64,000 nt of DNA from Pollutimonas thiosulfatoxidans. Lineage in GTDB: Bacteria > Pseudomonadota > Gammaproteobacteria > Burkholderiales > Burkholderiaceae_B. Every line of letters begins with the position of its first letter. Position 1 is the first letter of the stretch. The notes beneath the pieces were generated by a model. The model made no database searches and was not told the DNA's origin. It saw only the letters and a program-made list of their open reading frames with translations. The position numbers and the translations under genes are program-made. This document shows positions 1 to 9,410 of this stretch, piece after piece. Location: assembly GCF_004022565.1 (NCBI RefSeq), contig NZ_CP022987.1, positions 2,852,001-2,916,000 on the forward strand, in the 5' to 3' direction.

Positions 1-116
1 ACTACGGCTATCTGCCGCTGCACCAGCAGCCGATGTCGTGGGGCGTGCGCAAGGGCATTACAGTGGCTCAACGCGCCGACGATGTGCTCGACATCCGCAA
101 CGTGGTCATGCCTTAG
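1..116 (+). CDS. Peptide-type ABC transporter substrate-binding protein, C-terminal end only
   Basis: The reading frame enters from outside the window and stops with TAG at 114-116, giving the last 37 residues. The tail ends VAQRADDVLDIRNVVMP, which is typical of the C-terminus of family 5 (DppA/OppA-like) periplasmic solute-binding proteins. The gene lies 6 bases upstream of two DppB/DppC-type permeases, so this is the extracytoplasmic receptor of the importer that follows. Too little is present to judge the ligand. Confidence 0.75.
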   Translation, partial: YGYLPLHQQPMSWGVRKGITVAQRADDVLDIRNVVMP

Positions 117-122
117 GCCAGT

Positions 123-1094
123 ATGTTCGGTTTCGTAGCACGCAGGGTCGTTCAGTCTGTTTTCGTCATGCTGACTGTGGGGTTGATCGCGTTTTCCATG
201 TTTCGCTACGTGGGCGACCCGATCAACAACATGGTGGGTCAGGACACAACGATGGAGCAGCGGGCCGAGATGCGCAAGCAGCTTGGCCTGGACGACCCCT
301 TCCTGGTGCAGTACTTTCGCTTCGTCAAGAATGCGATCCAGGGAGATTTCGGCATGTCGTACCGCCAGCGCAGGCCGGTCAGCGAGCTTATCCAAAGCCG
401 TATGCCGGCCACGCTGGAATTGTCGTTCGTATCTGCACTGATGGCGCTGTTCTGCGGCATACCCATGGGCATCTATACCGCGCTCAGGCGCAAGGGCTTC
501 TTGTCGCGCAGCTTCATGACGCTGTCGCTGATCGGCATATCGCTACCGACCTTCCTGATCGGTATTTTGATGATTCTTTTCTTTGGCGTGATGCTGCGAT
601 GGCTGCCCAGCTTTGGCCGGGGCGAGGTCGTGCAACTGGGCTGGTGGTCTACCGGCTTTCTGACCAAAAGCGGATGGCAGTCGCTAATTATGCCGGCCTT
701 TACCCTGGCGCTGTTCCAGATGACGCTGATCATGCGGCTGGTGCGGGCCGAGATGCTGGAAGTGATGCAAACAGACTTCATCAAGTTTGCCCGCGCGCGC
801 GGCCTGCCCGAACGCATGATCAATTTTCGCCATGCGCTGAAAAATACGCTGGTGCCGGTTATTACGATTACCGGCCTGCAGCTGGGGTCCATCATCGCCT
901 TTTCCATCATTACCGAGACTGTGTTCCAGTGGCCGGGCATGGGCTTGCTGTTCATCCAGTCCATCAGCGCCGTCGACATCCCTGTCATGGCTGCCTATCT
1001 GCTGCTTATCGCCTTCTTCTTTGTCATCATCAACCTGATCGTCGACCTGCTTTATTTTGCCGTCGATCCGCGCCTGCGCGTGCAGAAAAACTAG
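123..1094 (+). CDS. ABC transporter permease, DppB/OppB type
   Basis: A 323-residue inner-membrane permease for a peptide/opine/nickel-family ABC importer. It starts with a membrane segment (residues about 8-28), followed by a periplasmic stretch and five further hydrophobic segments, as in DppB. The GLPERMINFRHALKNTLVPV region is the cytoplasmic EAA-type loop that docks on the ATPase, and the C-terminus has the family ending VDPRLRV. It sits 6 bases after the binding protein and 18 before the second permease, so the genes form one operon. The exact substrate (dipeptide, glutathione or another oligopeptide) cannot be read from the sequence. Confidence 0.9.
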   Translation: MFGFVARRVVQSVFVMLTVGLIAFSMFRYVGDPINNMVGQDTTMEQRAEMRKQLGLDDPFLVQYFRFVKNAIQGDFGMSYRQRRPVSELIQSRMPATLELSFVSALMALFCGIPMGIYTALRRKGFLSRSFMTLSLIGISLPTFLIGILMILFFGVMLRWLPSFGRGEVVQLGWWSTGFLTKSGWQSLIMPAFTLALFQMTLIMRLVRAEMLEVMQTDFIKFARARGLPERMINFRHALKNTLVPVITITGLQLGSIIAFSIITETVFQWPGMGLLFIQSISAVDIPVMAAYLLLIAFFFVIINLIVDLLYFAVDPRLRVQKN

Positions 1095-1112
1095 AAGGCC
1101 CCGCGAAACACT

Positions 1113-2030
1113 ATGGCCACCACGCTACTGTCCCGCCTGTCCAACAGCGACATCTTTTACAGCTTCCGTCATTCGCCCACGGCCATGATTTCCGCCGCTG
1201 TAGCGCTCATACTGTGCCTGGGCGCGGTGTTTGCGCCGCTGGTGGCACCCCACAACCCTTTTGACCTGGCCACCCTGGACCTGCTGGATGCCAACTTGCC
1301 GCCGGTCTGGAATGCGGAAGGCGACGCGCGCTACTGGCTGGGTACCGACGATCAGGGCCGCGACATGCTATCGGCCATTTTGTACGGCGCCCGCATTTCG
1401 CTGCTGGTGGGTGTGGCGTCCGTATTGTTCTCGCTGGTGCTGGGCGTGTCGCTCGGCCTGATCAGCGGTTATGCCGGCGGGCGCATCGACAGCGTCATCA
1501 TGCGTATTGCCGATGTGCAGCTGTCTTTTCCCGCCATCCTGATCGCCCTGCTGGTGGACGGCATTGCCCGCGGCCTGCTGCCGCGCGATGCGCAAGACAG
1601 CCTGTCGCTATACGTGCTGATTTTTGCGATCGGCATCTCGGGCTGGGTACAGTATGCGCGCACGGTGCGCGGCGCCACCATGGTCGAACGCAACAAGGAA
1701 TATGTGCAGGCAGCCCGCTTGATCGGCATGCGCCCCTTCCCCATACTGCGACGCCACATCTTGCCCAACGTCATGGGGCCGGTGCTGGTGATCGCCACCA
1801 TACATCTGGCGGTGGCCATCATTACCGAAGCGACGCTGTCCTTCCTGGGCGTGGGCATTCCGCCCACCACGCCGTCGCTGGGCACCCTGATCCGTATCGG
1901 CAACAGTTACTTGTTCTCGGGCGACTGGTGGATTTCCATCTTCCCCGGCATTGCGCTGGTGCTGCTTGCCTTGTCGGTCAATTTGCTGGGCGATTGGCTG
2001 CGCGACGCGCTCAATCCCCGCTTGGGTTAA
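1113..2030 (+). CDS. ABC transporter permease, DppC/OppC type
   Basis: A 305-residue partner permease of the peptide-type importer. It has the DppC layout: a cytoplasmic N-terminus, one membrane helix, a periplasmic segment with LGTDDQGRDMLSAILYGAR (the OppC N-terminal family signature) and then the transmembrane domain. The EAA loop is around AARLIGMRPFPILRRHILPNV, and the protein ends WLRDALNPRLG as expected. Its stop codon is immediately followed by the ATPase gene, which suggests translational coupling. Confidence 0.92.
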   Translation: MATTLLSRLSNSDIFYSFRHSPTAMISAAVALILCLGAVFAPLVAPHNPFDLATLDLLDANLPPVWNAEGDARYWLGTDDQGRDMLSAILYGARISLLVGVASVLFSLVLGVSLGLISGYAGGRIDSVIMRIADVQLSFPAILIALLVDGIARGLLPRDAQDSLSLYVLIFAIGISGWVQYARTVRGATMVERNKEYVQAARLIGMRPFPILRRHILPNVMGPVLVIATIHLAVAIITEATLSFLGVGIPPTTPSLGTLIRIGNSYLFSGDWWISIFPGIALVLLALSVNLLGDWLRDALNPRLG

Positions 2031-2039
2031 GTGGCGCAC

Positions 2040-3782
2040 ATGGCATTACTGGACATCAACAATCTGCACATCGAGTTCTCCAGCCGCCGCGGCAACGTGG
2101 TGGCTATCCAGGACGTCAGCCTGTCGCTGGAGAAAGGCGAGATCCTCGGCGTGGTGGGCGAGTCGGGCGCAGGCAAATCGACCATAGGCAACGCCGTCAT
2201 TGGCCTGCTGGAGCATCCGGGCAAAATGACGGGCGGCACGGTGCTGCTGAATGGCGAACGCATCGATGCGCTGCCTCGGCAGGCGTTTCGCAAGGTGCGA
2301 GGCCGACGCATAGGCATGATCTTCCAGGATCCGCTCACGTCGCTGGACCCCTTGCAGACGATAGAAAGCCAGCTGGTCGAAACCATGCAAGTGCACCTGC
2401 ATCTGGACCACCAACAAGCGCGCGCCCGGGCCGTCGCCCTGATGGAAAGCGTGGGCATCGAAGAGCCCGACATCCGCCTGAACCACTACCCGCACCAGTT
2501 CTCGGGCGGCATGCGGCAACGGGTGGTGATCGCGCTGGCCTTGTGCTGCGAGCCAGAGGTCATCATCGCCGACGAGCCGACCACAGCGCTGGACGTGTCC
2601 ATACAGGCGCAGATACTGGATCTGCTGCGCAAGCTATGCAAAGAAAAGCAGATGGGCATGATCCTGATCACGCACGATATGGGCGTGATTGCGGAAACCA
2701 CCGACCGGGTCGCGGTGTTGTACCGTGGCCGGCTGGTGGAGGAAGGGCCCACCCGACAAATACTCGGAACGCCGCAACACCTGTATACCAAAAGCCTGAT
2801 CTCGGCCGTGCCGCGCTCCGACATCAAGCTGCGCCGCTTTCCCATGGTTACCTATATCGAAGATGTGCAGACGGCAAGCGACGGCAGCAATCTGGCGATC
2901 GCCACCCGCTGGATGGGTCAGCAACGCGACTTCGGAAAATCGTCGGGCGCGCCGCTGGTGAAGGTCGAGAACCTGGGCATGCGCTTCGTGCTCAAGCAAT
3001 CCTTTTTTAAACGCAAGCGCGTCATGCTGCAGGCCGTCAAGGATGTCAACCTGACCATCAAGGAAGGTGAAGTGTTCGGCCTGGTGGGCGAGTCAGGCTC
3101 GGGCAAGTCGACCATAGCTCGGCTGATAGCGGGGCTATATGAAAGCAGCGGCGGTTCGGTGACCTTCAATGACGTCAATATCACCGAGTTGAACGATGGC
3201 AAGCAGATGAATGCGTTTCGCCGCCAGATACAGATGGTGTTCCAGGATCCGTTCTCGTCCTTGAATCCGCGCATGCGCATCCTGGACATCGTGGCCGAAC
3301 CCATACGCTTTCACAAGCTGGCCAGCACCGAGAAGATCACGCGACAAATCGTCAGCGGGTTGCTCGACTATGTGGGCCTGGGAGACAAGGCCTTGATGCG
3401 CTATCCGCACGAGTTCTCGGGGGGCCAGCGTCAACGCATCTGTATCGCCCGCGCATTGGCTACACGCCCACGTTTTCTTATTTGCGACGAACCGACCTCT
3501 GCGCTGGATGTATCGATACAGGCTCAAATCCTTAACCTGCTGAAAGACCTGCAGGAGTCGCTGGGCCTGACCATATTGTTCATCAGCCACGACCTGCCCG
3601 TCATACGCCAGATGTGTGACCGCGTTGGTGTGATGCGGCACGGCGAACTGCTTGAAGTGGCAGACACCGAGACCTTGTTCTCGGCCCCCAAGCACGACTA
3701 CACCCGCCATCTGCTGTCACTGATGCCTACCCTGGACTATCTGTCTCGGGAAGGCCTGGAAGCCGCAGAAGAAGTCGGCTGA
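2040..3782 (+). CDS. Dipeptide-type ABC transporter ATP-binding protein, DppD-DppF fusion
   Basis: A 580-residue protein with two complete ABC ATPase domains in one chain, like GsiA-type proteins in which DppD and DppF are fused. Walker A motifs GESGAGKST (residues 40-48) and GESGSGKST (about 350-358) are each followed by an ABC signature (FSGGMRQRV and FSGGQRQRI) and a Walker B with DEPTTALD or DEPTSALD. The oligopeptide-transporter C-terminal region of the first half lies around residues 240-290. The ATG at 2040 is preferred over an in-frame GTG at 2031 because MALLDI matches the usual N-terminus; neither has a clear ribosome-binding site. It powers the two permeases upstream and is the last gene of the operon. 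Confidence 0.93.
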   Translation: MALLDINNLHIEFSSRRGNVVAIQDVSLSLEKGEILGVVGESGAGKSTIGNAVIGLLEHPGKMTGGTVLLNGERIDALPRQAFRKVRGRRIGMIFQDPLTSLDPLQTIESQLVETMQVHLHLDHQQARARAVALMESVGIEEPDIRLNHYPHQFSGGMRQRVVIALALCCEPEVIIADEPTTALDVSIQAQILDLLRKLCKEKQMGMILITHDMGVIAETTDRVAVLYRGRLVEEGPTRQILGTPQHLYTKSLISAVPRSDIKLRRFPMVTYIEDVQTASDGSNLAIATRWMGQQRDFGKSSGAPLVKVENLGMRFVLKQSFFKRKRVMLQAVKDVNLTIKEGEVFGLVGESGSGKSTIARLIAGLYESSGGSVTFNDVNITELNDGKQMNAFRRQIQMVFQDPFSSLNPRMRILDIVAEPIRFHKLASTEKITRQIVSGLLDYVGLGDKALMRYPHEFSGGQRQRICIARALATRPRFLICDEPTSALDVSIQAQILNLLKDLQESLGLTILFISHDLPVIRQMCDRVGVMRHGELLEVADTETLFSAPKHDYTRHLLSLMPTLDYLSREGLEAAEEVG

Positions 3783-3847
3783 CCTGGCCGGTGTTGCGCC
3801 AACCCCTACGCTTTAACGTTTGGATACCAAATACAGAAGCGCCTGCT

Positions 3848-3868
3848 GGACGGTCGCTAGCGCCGTCC
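3848..3868 (+). other. Inverted repeat downstream of the ABC operon
   Basis: GGACGG (3848-3853) and CCGTCC (3863-3868) flank the self-complementary CGCTAGCG. It lies 66 bases after the ATPase stop codon and could end or protect the operon mRNA, but no run of T follows, so it is not called a terminator. The rest of the 3783-3936 gap shows only the ribosome-binding site of the next gene. Confidence 0.3.
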
Positions 3869-3936
3869 CTATGATACCCACTAGTTCTTGCTGTACCGCT
3901 AAGCTTTCCACAACCACCAAAAAAGGACAAAACACC

Positions 3937-4185
3937 ATGGGTATCATCAGCATGATCATAGTGGGCTTTATTGTCGGTTTGCTTGCACGGGCCTTGATGC
4001 CGGGCGATCAAAAGCTGGGCATCATCATGACCATCATCCTCGGTATTGTCGGCTCCATCGTCGCGGGCTATCTCGGCGGCGCGATGGGCTTGTACGAGCC
4101 GGGAGAAGGCGCCGGCTGGATCGGATCCATCATAGGCGCCATTATCGTCCTCTTCATCTATGGCCTGATCGTCCGCAAGCGTTAG
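3937..4185 (+). CDS. GlsB/YeaQ/YmgE family stress-response membrane protein
   Basis: An 82-residue, almost entirely hydrophobic protein of the 'transglycosylase-associated' family. The start ATG at 3937 has an AAAGGAC ribosome-binding site 8 bases upstream; a longer reading frame further upstream lacks such support. Three glycine-rich membrane segments are visible (MGIISMIIVGFIVGLLARAL, an IMTIILGIVGSIVAGYLGG-type second segment, and a third at the C-terminus), with the family pattern GxxxGLLARxLMPG. These proteins are often induced by envelope or general stress, but their biochemical activity is not established. Confidence 0.88.
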   Translation: MGIISMIIVGFIVGLLARALMPGDQKLGIIMTIILGIVGSIVAGYLGGAMGLYEPGEGAGWIGSIIGAIIVLFIYGLIVRKR

Positions 4186-4256
4186 TATTGAGGGCATGAT
4201 CATCAACACACTGGCCCCCATGGTCGCCGCCTATACCAATGCCTGAGGGCCGCAGC

Positions 4257-5681
4257 ATGCAGGACGTGCAAGCACACTGGCTTGCCGAAACCCTGCGTCT
4301 GCGCGAAGCGCTATGGGGGCCAGTGGAAGACGCCGCTGAAGTGCGGCGCGTGCGCGCCGATGGCGGCGAGCTCACTCGCAAAATTCTGCTGCGCGCCCAC
4401 TATCTTGGCCAACGCGAGCAACATCACGAACTACTCATACGCTGGAGACGCGGCGCCCGGATTGCGCTGCTGCTTCTGGCCCTTGTTGCAATGGTTGCGG
4501 GCGGTGCTGCGGCGCTCGGCGCTCTTGGGGACGGCACCCGCCCGGTAAACCTGGTGCTGGCGCTGGTCGGCACGCTGGGTCTTAACCTGCTGGCCCTGCT
4601 ATTTTGGCTGATGAGCTTTCTGATTGGCGACAGCGCCGGAGGCTCGTGGCTGGGCGAATCTTGGTTGTGGCTGACCCGCAAATTGGCACGCGGACCCGAC
4701 GCCGCCCTGGTGCCGCGGGCACTGGTGGGCTTGTTGGCCCGCAATCGCAGCTTGCGATGGCTGCTGGGCGCCGTCAGTCATGGATGGTGGAGTCTGGCAA
4801 CCGGCAGCCTGCTGCTGACGCTGCTCGCCATGCTGTCCGCACGTCGCTACCAATTCAACTGGGAAACCACCGTTCTGTCGCCCGACGCCTTTGTATGGCT
4901 GACCTCGGCGCTGGGCTGGTTGCCGGCCAGGCTGGGCTTTCCCATGCCCACGGAGGCGATGATACGCGCCAGCGACGGCTTGCAACAGGTGCCCGACGCC
5001 ACTCAAGCCTTGTGGTCGGGCTGGTTGCTGGGCTGCATCGTCGTCTATGGCTTGCTGCCGCGACTGATCTGCCTGGCACTCAGCGCCTGGCGGACCAAAG
5101 CGCGCCTGGCGAACCTCGAGCTGGACGTCGGCCTGCCGGGCTACGCGGAACTGCGCGAGCGGCTGGCCCCCTCCAGCGAGAGATCCGGTATCGATGCGCC
5201 CGAGCAGCCCGGCTATCAATCACGCGTAGCGCCGCATCGGCATGCCGCGTCAATCACGGGCGAGCATGTGGCGATTGGTATCGAGCTACCTGCCGATATG
5301 CCGCCACCCTTGGCGCCCTTCCCTGCCGGCGCCATCGACCTGGGCGTGCTGGACAGTCGCTCCGAACGCAAAGCCATGCTGGAGCGCCTGCAAACACAAC
5401 GCCCGCAGCGCCTGCTGATGGTCTGCGACGCCCGGCAAACTCCGGATCGTGGCGTCATTGCGCTATTGGTAGAGCTTACCGGCCTGGCTGCGGAAGCGGC
5501 GGTGGCATTTGCCGGCTCCGATGCCCGGGATGGCACTCGCAGCTCCGCATGGCGAGAGCGCTTGCTGGCCGCCGGCTTCACCATCGAGCAGATTCATACC
5601 GATATCACCGAGGCGGCGCAGTGGCTGACCTCCGGCAAACCAGCCCTGGCTGCAAATCGAGGTCCCCATGACGCAGCTTGA
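4257..5681 (+). CDS. DUF2868 membrane protein
   Basis: A 474-residue predicted inner-membrane protein of the DUF2868 family. The soluble N-terminus (MQDVQAHWLAETLRLREALWG) is followed by membrane segments at roughly residues 65-90, 95-120, 175-195 and 250-275, then a soluble C-terminal half with a Rossmann-like alternation. The ATG at 4257 is chosen because a GAGGG lies 8 bases before it; an in-frame ATG at 4239 has no such signal. The 3' end overlaps the GTPase gene by 14 bases, a pairing that recurs in betaproteobacteria, so the two products probably act together at the membrane. The function is unknown. Confidence 0.85.
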   Translation: MQDVQAHWLAETLRLREALWGPVEDAAEVRRVRADGGELTRKILLRAHYLGQREQHHELLIRWRRGARIALLLLALVAMVAGGAAALGALGDGTRPVNLVLALVGTLGLNLLALLFWLMSFLIGDSAGGSWLGESWLWLTRKLARGPDAALVPRALVGLLARNRSLRWLLGAVSHGWWSLATGSLLLTLLAMLSARRYQFNWETTVLSPDAFVWLTSALGWLPARLGFPMPTEAMIRASDGLQQVPDATQALWSGWLLGCIVVYGLLPRLICLALSAWRTKARLANLELDVGLPGYAELRERLAPSSERSGIDAPEQPGYQSRVAPHRHAASITGEHVAIGIELPADMPPPLAPFPAGAIDLGVLDSRSERKAMLERLQTQRPQRLLMVCDARQTPDRGVIALLVELTGLAAEAAVAFAGSDARDGTRSSAWRERLLAAGFTIEQIHTDITEAAQWLTSGKPALAANRGPHDAA

Positions 5682-7071
5682 TCGTCCTTTGCGACTCGCT
5701 GTCGTCGGCCACACCAACACCGGCAAGACGTCTTTGCTGCGTACGCTTACCCGCGATCCGCAGTTTGGCAAAGTCGAAGACCATCCGGGGACGACACGCC
5801 ATGTGGAAGGCGCCAGGCTGCTTGTCGAAGGCACGGCGGTGGTCGAACTGTTCGACACCCCGGGCATGGAAGATGGCATGGCCTTGCTGGACTACCTGGA
5901 GCAACTGGCCCCGGCATCCGAACGCATTGACGGGCCGGAACGCATACGGCGCTTTCTGGACAGCCCCGAAAGCCAACGGCGCTTCGAACAAGAGGCGCGA
6001 GTGCTGCGCAAGCTGCTGGACTGCGATGCCGGCTTATACGTGGTCGATGTCCGAGACCCCGTATTGGGCAAGCACAAGGACGAACTGGCCGTTCTTGCCA
6101 GTTGCGGCCACCCGCTATTGCCCGTGCTGAACTTCACCCATAGCCCTGAACAGCGTCTGGCCTCGTGGCGCGACGCATTGGCCAGGCTGGGCCTGCACGC
6201 CACGGTGGAATTTGACACGGTGGCGCCGGCCCTGGATGGCGAAGCGCAATTGTGCGACAAGCTCGCGCTGTTGATGGACCGTTATGCGCCCGCACTGCAA
6301 CGACTGAAGCAAGACGTGGCAGAGCAACGCCAATTGCGCCATGACGACGCCATGCGCCTGGTCGCTGAACTGCTGATCGACGCTGCGGCGTTCAGGCTTA
6401 GCTGCCAGCCCGAGCAGGATGCCATCAAGACGGCTACGCAGGAACTGCGTAAACGCGTGCGGGCTCGCGAAGAGGCTTGCGTACGCGCCTTGTTGAAACG
6501 CTATAACTTCAGCCGCCGCGACTTTCCCACTCATAGCCTGCCCCTGGAAGGCGAGCGCTGGGGCATGGACCTGTTCCACCCCCAGGCCCTGAAAGAGGTG
6601 GGCATCCATGTCGGCAAGGGCATGGCGGCCGGCGCCATGGCGGGCGCAACCGTGGATGTCTTCATGGCGGGTATCAGCCTGGGGGCGGCGACCGTCGTGG
6701 GGGCTGCCGCTGGCGGTCTTTGGCAGAGCGTCGACAAATTGGGCAAGCGCATCCTGGGCCGACTGCAGGGCTATCAGGAAATCAGCGTCGACGACAATGT
6801 ATTGCGGCTGCTTGCGCTGCGCCAGCTGGTATTGGTCAGGGCGCTGGAACAACGCGGCCATGCCGCGCAAACGCCTATTGCGCTACAGGCAGACCTGGGC
6901 AAACAGGATAAGGGCTGGGGACGGCGGAATTTGCCGGAAGTACTGATCGAAGCGCGCAGCCAACCGCAGTGGTCGGCCCTGGCTGACGACCACCAGGCGA
7001 CTGCCAGACGCCAGGAAGCCCTACGCCTGTTGGCGCGTGAGTTGGCTCAGGACGAAGCCGTCTTGCAGTAA
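5668..7071 (+). CDS. DUF3482 domain GTPase
   Basis: A 467-residue protein with an N-terminal GTPase domain: G1 loop GHTNTGKT (residues 14-21), a G2-region threonine near residues 42-43 and G3 motif DTPG (63-66). A canonical NKxD motif is not evident; NFTHS occupies the expected place. The C-terminal half is the DUF3482 region and contains a glycine/alanine-rich hydrophobic stretch (about residues 312-350) that looks able to insert in or lie on a membrane. It overlaps the DUF2868 gene by 14 bases, consistent with a membrane-protein/GTPase pair. The cellular role is not known. Confidence 0.87.
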   Translation: MTQLDRPLRLAVVGHTNTGKTSLLRTLTRDPQFGKVEDHPGTTRHVEGARLLVEGTAVVELFDTPGMEDGMALLDYLEQLAPASERIDGPERIRRFLDSPESQRRFEQEARVLRKLLDCDAGLYVVDVRDPVLGKHKDELAVLASCGHPLLPVLNFTHSPEQRLASWRDALARLGLHATVEFDTVAPALDGEAQLCDKLALLMDRYAPALQRLKQDVAEQRQLRHDDAMRLVAELLIDAAAFRLSCQPEQDAIKTATQELRKRVRAREEACVRALLKRYNFSRRDFPTHSLPLEGERWGMDLFHPQALKEVGIHVGKGMAAGAMAGATVDVFMAGISLGAATVVGAAAGGLWQSVDKLGKRILGRLQGYQEISVDDNVLRLLALRQLVLVRALEQRGHAAQTPIALQADLGKQDKGWGRRNLPEVLIEARSQPQWSALADDHQATARRQEALRLLARELAQDEAVLQ

Positions 7072-7090
7072 GCCCTGAGGAAGCGTTTCC

Positions 7091-7597
7091 TTAAAGCATC
7101 ACCGGGGCATCGGGAAGGTTGTTGGCCTGATCCCCGTCCAGCGGCAAGGGCGGACAATGGCTGGAAAGGATTTCCTCGATGTCCTCGATTGCGGCAAGCA
7201 GGCCAGGGCCGTAGTCCTTGCGCTTCAGGCGCTCTTGCAGCCGCTCGCACACGGCCTGCCATAGGTCGTCGGATGCCGTGACCCCTCGGTCGGCAACAAT
7301 GTGAATGTGGTGCTTGTCCAGCGCCAGATAAAGCAGTACCCCGGTATCCAGCGGCGTGTCCCACACGCGTAGACGGCCAAAAACTTCCAGTGCCCGCAAG
7401 CGGCTGTCGGGTTCGTGACGCGGGCTGACCGCCTCGATCGCCAACATCAGCTCACCGCTGTGCCCCGCCTCGCTTTGACCTATGTGTTCGGCCACTTGTG
7501 CCAGCAACTGCGGGGTAAAGTGCTTGCGGCGCAGCCAATGCCCTTCGATACCTGCCAGACCGGTAACTTGCTTCCAGCTTGCCTTACGATGTTGCAC
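7091..7597 (-). CDS. TPM domain protein (cytoplasmic, short form)
   Basis: A 168-residue protein with a TPM-fold domain (YgcG/Psb32 type) but no signal peptide and no glycine-rich tail. The core VWDTPLDTGVLLYLALDKHHIHIVADRGV matches the second half of the TPM domain. The start is GTG at 7597 with a strong AAGGAGG 5 bases upstream, 18 bases after the stop of the larger TPM gene, so it belongs to the lemA-TPM-TPM operon. It is the last gene and converges with the DUF3482 gene. TPM proteins are usually linked to membrane or photosystem quality control; the role of this one is unknown. Confidence 0.82.
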   Translation of the reverse strand: MQHRKASWKQVTGLAGIEGHWLRRKHFTPQLLAQVAEHIGQSEAGHSGELMLAIEAVSPRHEPDSRLRALEVFGRLRVWDTPLDTGVLLYLALDKHHIHIVADRGVTASDDLWQAVCERLQERLKRKDYGPGLLAAIEDIEEILSSHCPPLPLDGDQANNLPDAPVML

Positions 7598-7615
7598 GGC
7601 GCCTCCTTGCCCGAT

Positions 7616-8551
7616 TCACCAACTGCCGGAAGCGCCACCGCCCCCGCTACCACCACCGCCGCCCCCGCCTCCTCCGCCGAAGCCGCCGCCGCCAAACCCG
7701 CCACCACCGCCGAAACCCCCGCCGCCAAAGCCGCCTCCGAAGCCGCCACCCAGGCCTCCCACTACGCCGCCGCGGCGTGATACCCGACTGGCGCTACCGC
7801 GCCCTCCGGCACCAAAGCGGCGTCCGATCAAGCTAAGCAACAAGGCCACCACCGCCGCGATGACACCGGCCACAACGCTGTTGAACATCAGGAAAACAAA
7901 TATGCCCACCGCAAAGGCGGCGAAGCCGGCCGGCATGAAGACACTCATTGCAGCCAGTGGCGCCAACATGATCAGCGGCGATTCGTCCTCATCCACCCCG
8001 GCCTCGGCACCCGGCGCAGGAGCCGGCAGCGGTTCACCATCAATGAGCTTTACCAGGCTGTTGACGCCCGCCATGATGCCGCCGCCGTAATCATCCTGCT
8101 TGAAATGCGGAGTGATCTGCTCACGGATGATGCGGCCGGCCAGCAAATCGGGCACGGCGCCTTCCAGGCCATATCCGACTTCGATCCGCAAGCGCCTGTC
8201 TTCCTTGGCCACGACAAGCAGGATGCCGTCGTCGACTTTCTCGCGGCCGATACGCCAACTGTCGAAAACTCGTCTGGCGTAGCTTTCTATGGTGTCTTCA
8301 CCTGTCGTCGGGACGATAAGCACAGCCACCTGCGCGCCCTTGCGCTGTTCAAGGTCTGACAGCAGCGCGTCCAGTTGCGACCGGGTACTGGCATCCAGGG
8401 TGGCCGTTTGGTCGGTCACCCAGCCACTGATCTCGGGTACGGGCACTGCTTGCGCAAGTGCCGATCGAGCCGGCAAGGCGCCCATCAACAAAACCAGCAC
8501 CATGGCACACCACCCTGCCAGGCAGCTACGGGCATGCAAATAGCGCATCAT
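7616..8551 (-). CDS. YgcG-family TPM domain membrane protein with glycine-rich tail
   Basis: A 311-residue exported protein. Residues 1-34 form a Sec signal peptide ending SALAQA. The TPM domain follows (about 40-160), with the family pattern ISGWVTDQTATLD and later GYGLEGAVPD. Two hydrophobic membrane segments (about 195-245) come before a C-terminal tail that is almost pure glycine with F, S and W, so the domain faces the periplasm and the tail the cytoplasm or membrane surface. Its ATG overlaps the lemA stop as ATGA, indicating translational coupling. TPM proteins of this type regularly accompany LemA. Confidence 0.9.
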   Translation of the reverse strand: MMRYLHARSCLAGWCAMVLVLLMGALPARSALAQAVPVPEISGWVTDQTATLDASTRSQLDALLSDLEQRKGAQVAVLIVPTTGEDTIESYARRVFDSWRIGREKVDDGILLVVAKEDRRLRIEVGYGLEGAVPDLLAGRIIREQITPHFKQDDYGGGIMAGVNSLVKLIDGEPLPAPAPGAEAGVDEDESPLIMLAPLAAMSVFMPAGFAAFAVGIFVFLMFNSVVAGVIAAVVALLLSLIGRRFGAGGRGSASRVSRRGGVVGGLGGGFGGGFGGGGFGGGGGFGGGGFGGGGGGGGGGSGGGGASGSW

Positions 8552-9159
8552 GGCCGGGCCGGCTCGGGCAGGCTGAACTTGACCTCGGGATCGCGGGTGA
8601 TCTCGTCCTGCCTGGACACGCCATAGTTCTCGATGGTGTCATAGCCGAAAATCTTGGCGGTGATCAGCGTGGGAAATTGACGTATGGCCAGGTTGTACTG
8701 CTGCACCGCCTCCACGTAGCGGCCGCGCTCTGTGGCAATACGGTTTTCGGTGCCTTCAAGTTGCGTCATCAAGTCCCTGAACAGGCCGTCGCTCTTGAGT
8801 TGCGGATAGTTCTCGGAGACAGCAATCAGCCGCGACAGCGCCGACGACAGTTGTCCCTGCGCCTCGTTGAACCGCGCCATGACCGCCGGGTTGTCCAGGT
8901 CTTGCGCATTAATTTGTATGCTGCCCACTTTGGCTCGGGCCTCGGTTACCTGTGTAAGCACCGCGCGCTCGTTGACCATGTAGGCATTGACCGAGTTGAC
9001 CAGCTTGGGCACCAGCTCGGCCCGGCGCTCGTACTGATTCAGCGTTTGCGACCAGGCCGCCTTGACCTGCTCGTCCAACCGCTGGATCTCGTTGTAGCCA
9101 CAGCCCGACAGCAGTAAGGACAGGCAAGGCAGAAGGACAAACAAAAGGATGCGTTTCAT
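8548..9159 (-). CDS. LemA family lipoprotein
   Basis: A 203-residue LemA-family protein. The N-terminus carries a lipoprotein signal with lipobox LSGC at residues 17-20, so the mature protein should be membrane anchored through Cys20. The rest is the helical LemA domain ([20 protein letters not shown], later [15 protein letters not shown]), expected to form long helices on the periplasmic side. It is first in an operon with two TPM genes. The family is widespread but its molecular job is unresolved. Confidence 0.92.
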   Translation of the reverse strand: MKRILLFVLLPCLSLLLSGCGYNEIQRLDEQVKAAWSQTLNQYERRAELVPKLVNSVNAYMVNERAVLTQVTEARAKVGSIQINAQDLDNPAVMARFNEAQGQLSSALSRLIAVSENYPQLKSDGLFRDLMTQLEGTENRIATERGRYVEAVQQYNLAIRQFPTLITAKIFGYDTIENYGVSRQDEITRDPEVKFSLPEPARP

Positions 9160-9410
9160 GGATAGGCTCAGCGAAAGACGTTATCCCGGAAACTTACCCT
9201 AATTTGCCCCCGCCATGCAGGGCCGTCACGAAAAATTTCTGTATGCGCCATATGTACGCTACAATACCGCCTTGTGTGCCGCACCAGTCAGCATACTGTC
9301 TGCAAGCCATTCTGGCCTTGCCTTTAGCTTTTTTGCTAATCAACTACTTTTATCGTCTGCCTAGATTGGTATCTCTCAACTCGAGCGATAGGCTGTCGCT
9401 GGAGTTTTTC

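Noticed and set aside
3820..3936. N-terminal extension of the GlsB-like protein
   Set aside because: The upstream codons are polar and unlike the family, and the ribosome-binding site supports the start at 3937.
7620..7780. Dense triplet repeats that might be a CRISPR or satellite
   Set aside because: They encode the glycine-rich tail of the YgcG-type protein and have no direct-repeat/spacer periodicity.
9324..9339. TTAGC-T6-GCTAA hairpin before rhlE as a riboswitch or thermosensor
   Set aside because: Only five A/T-rich pairs and no conserved aptamer features; too weak to call.
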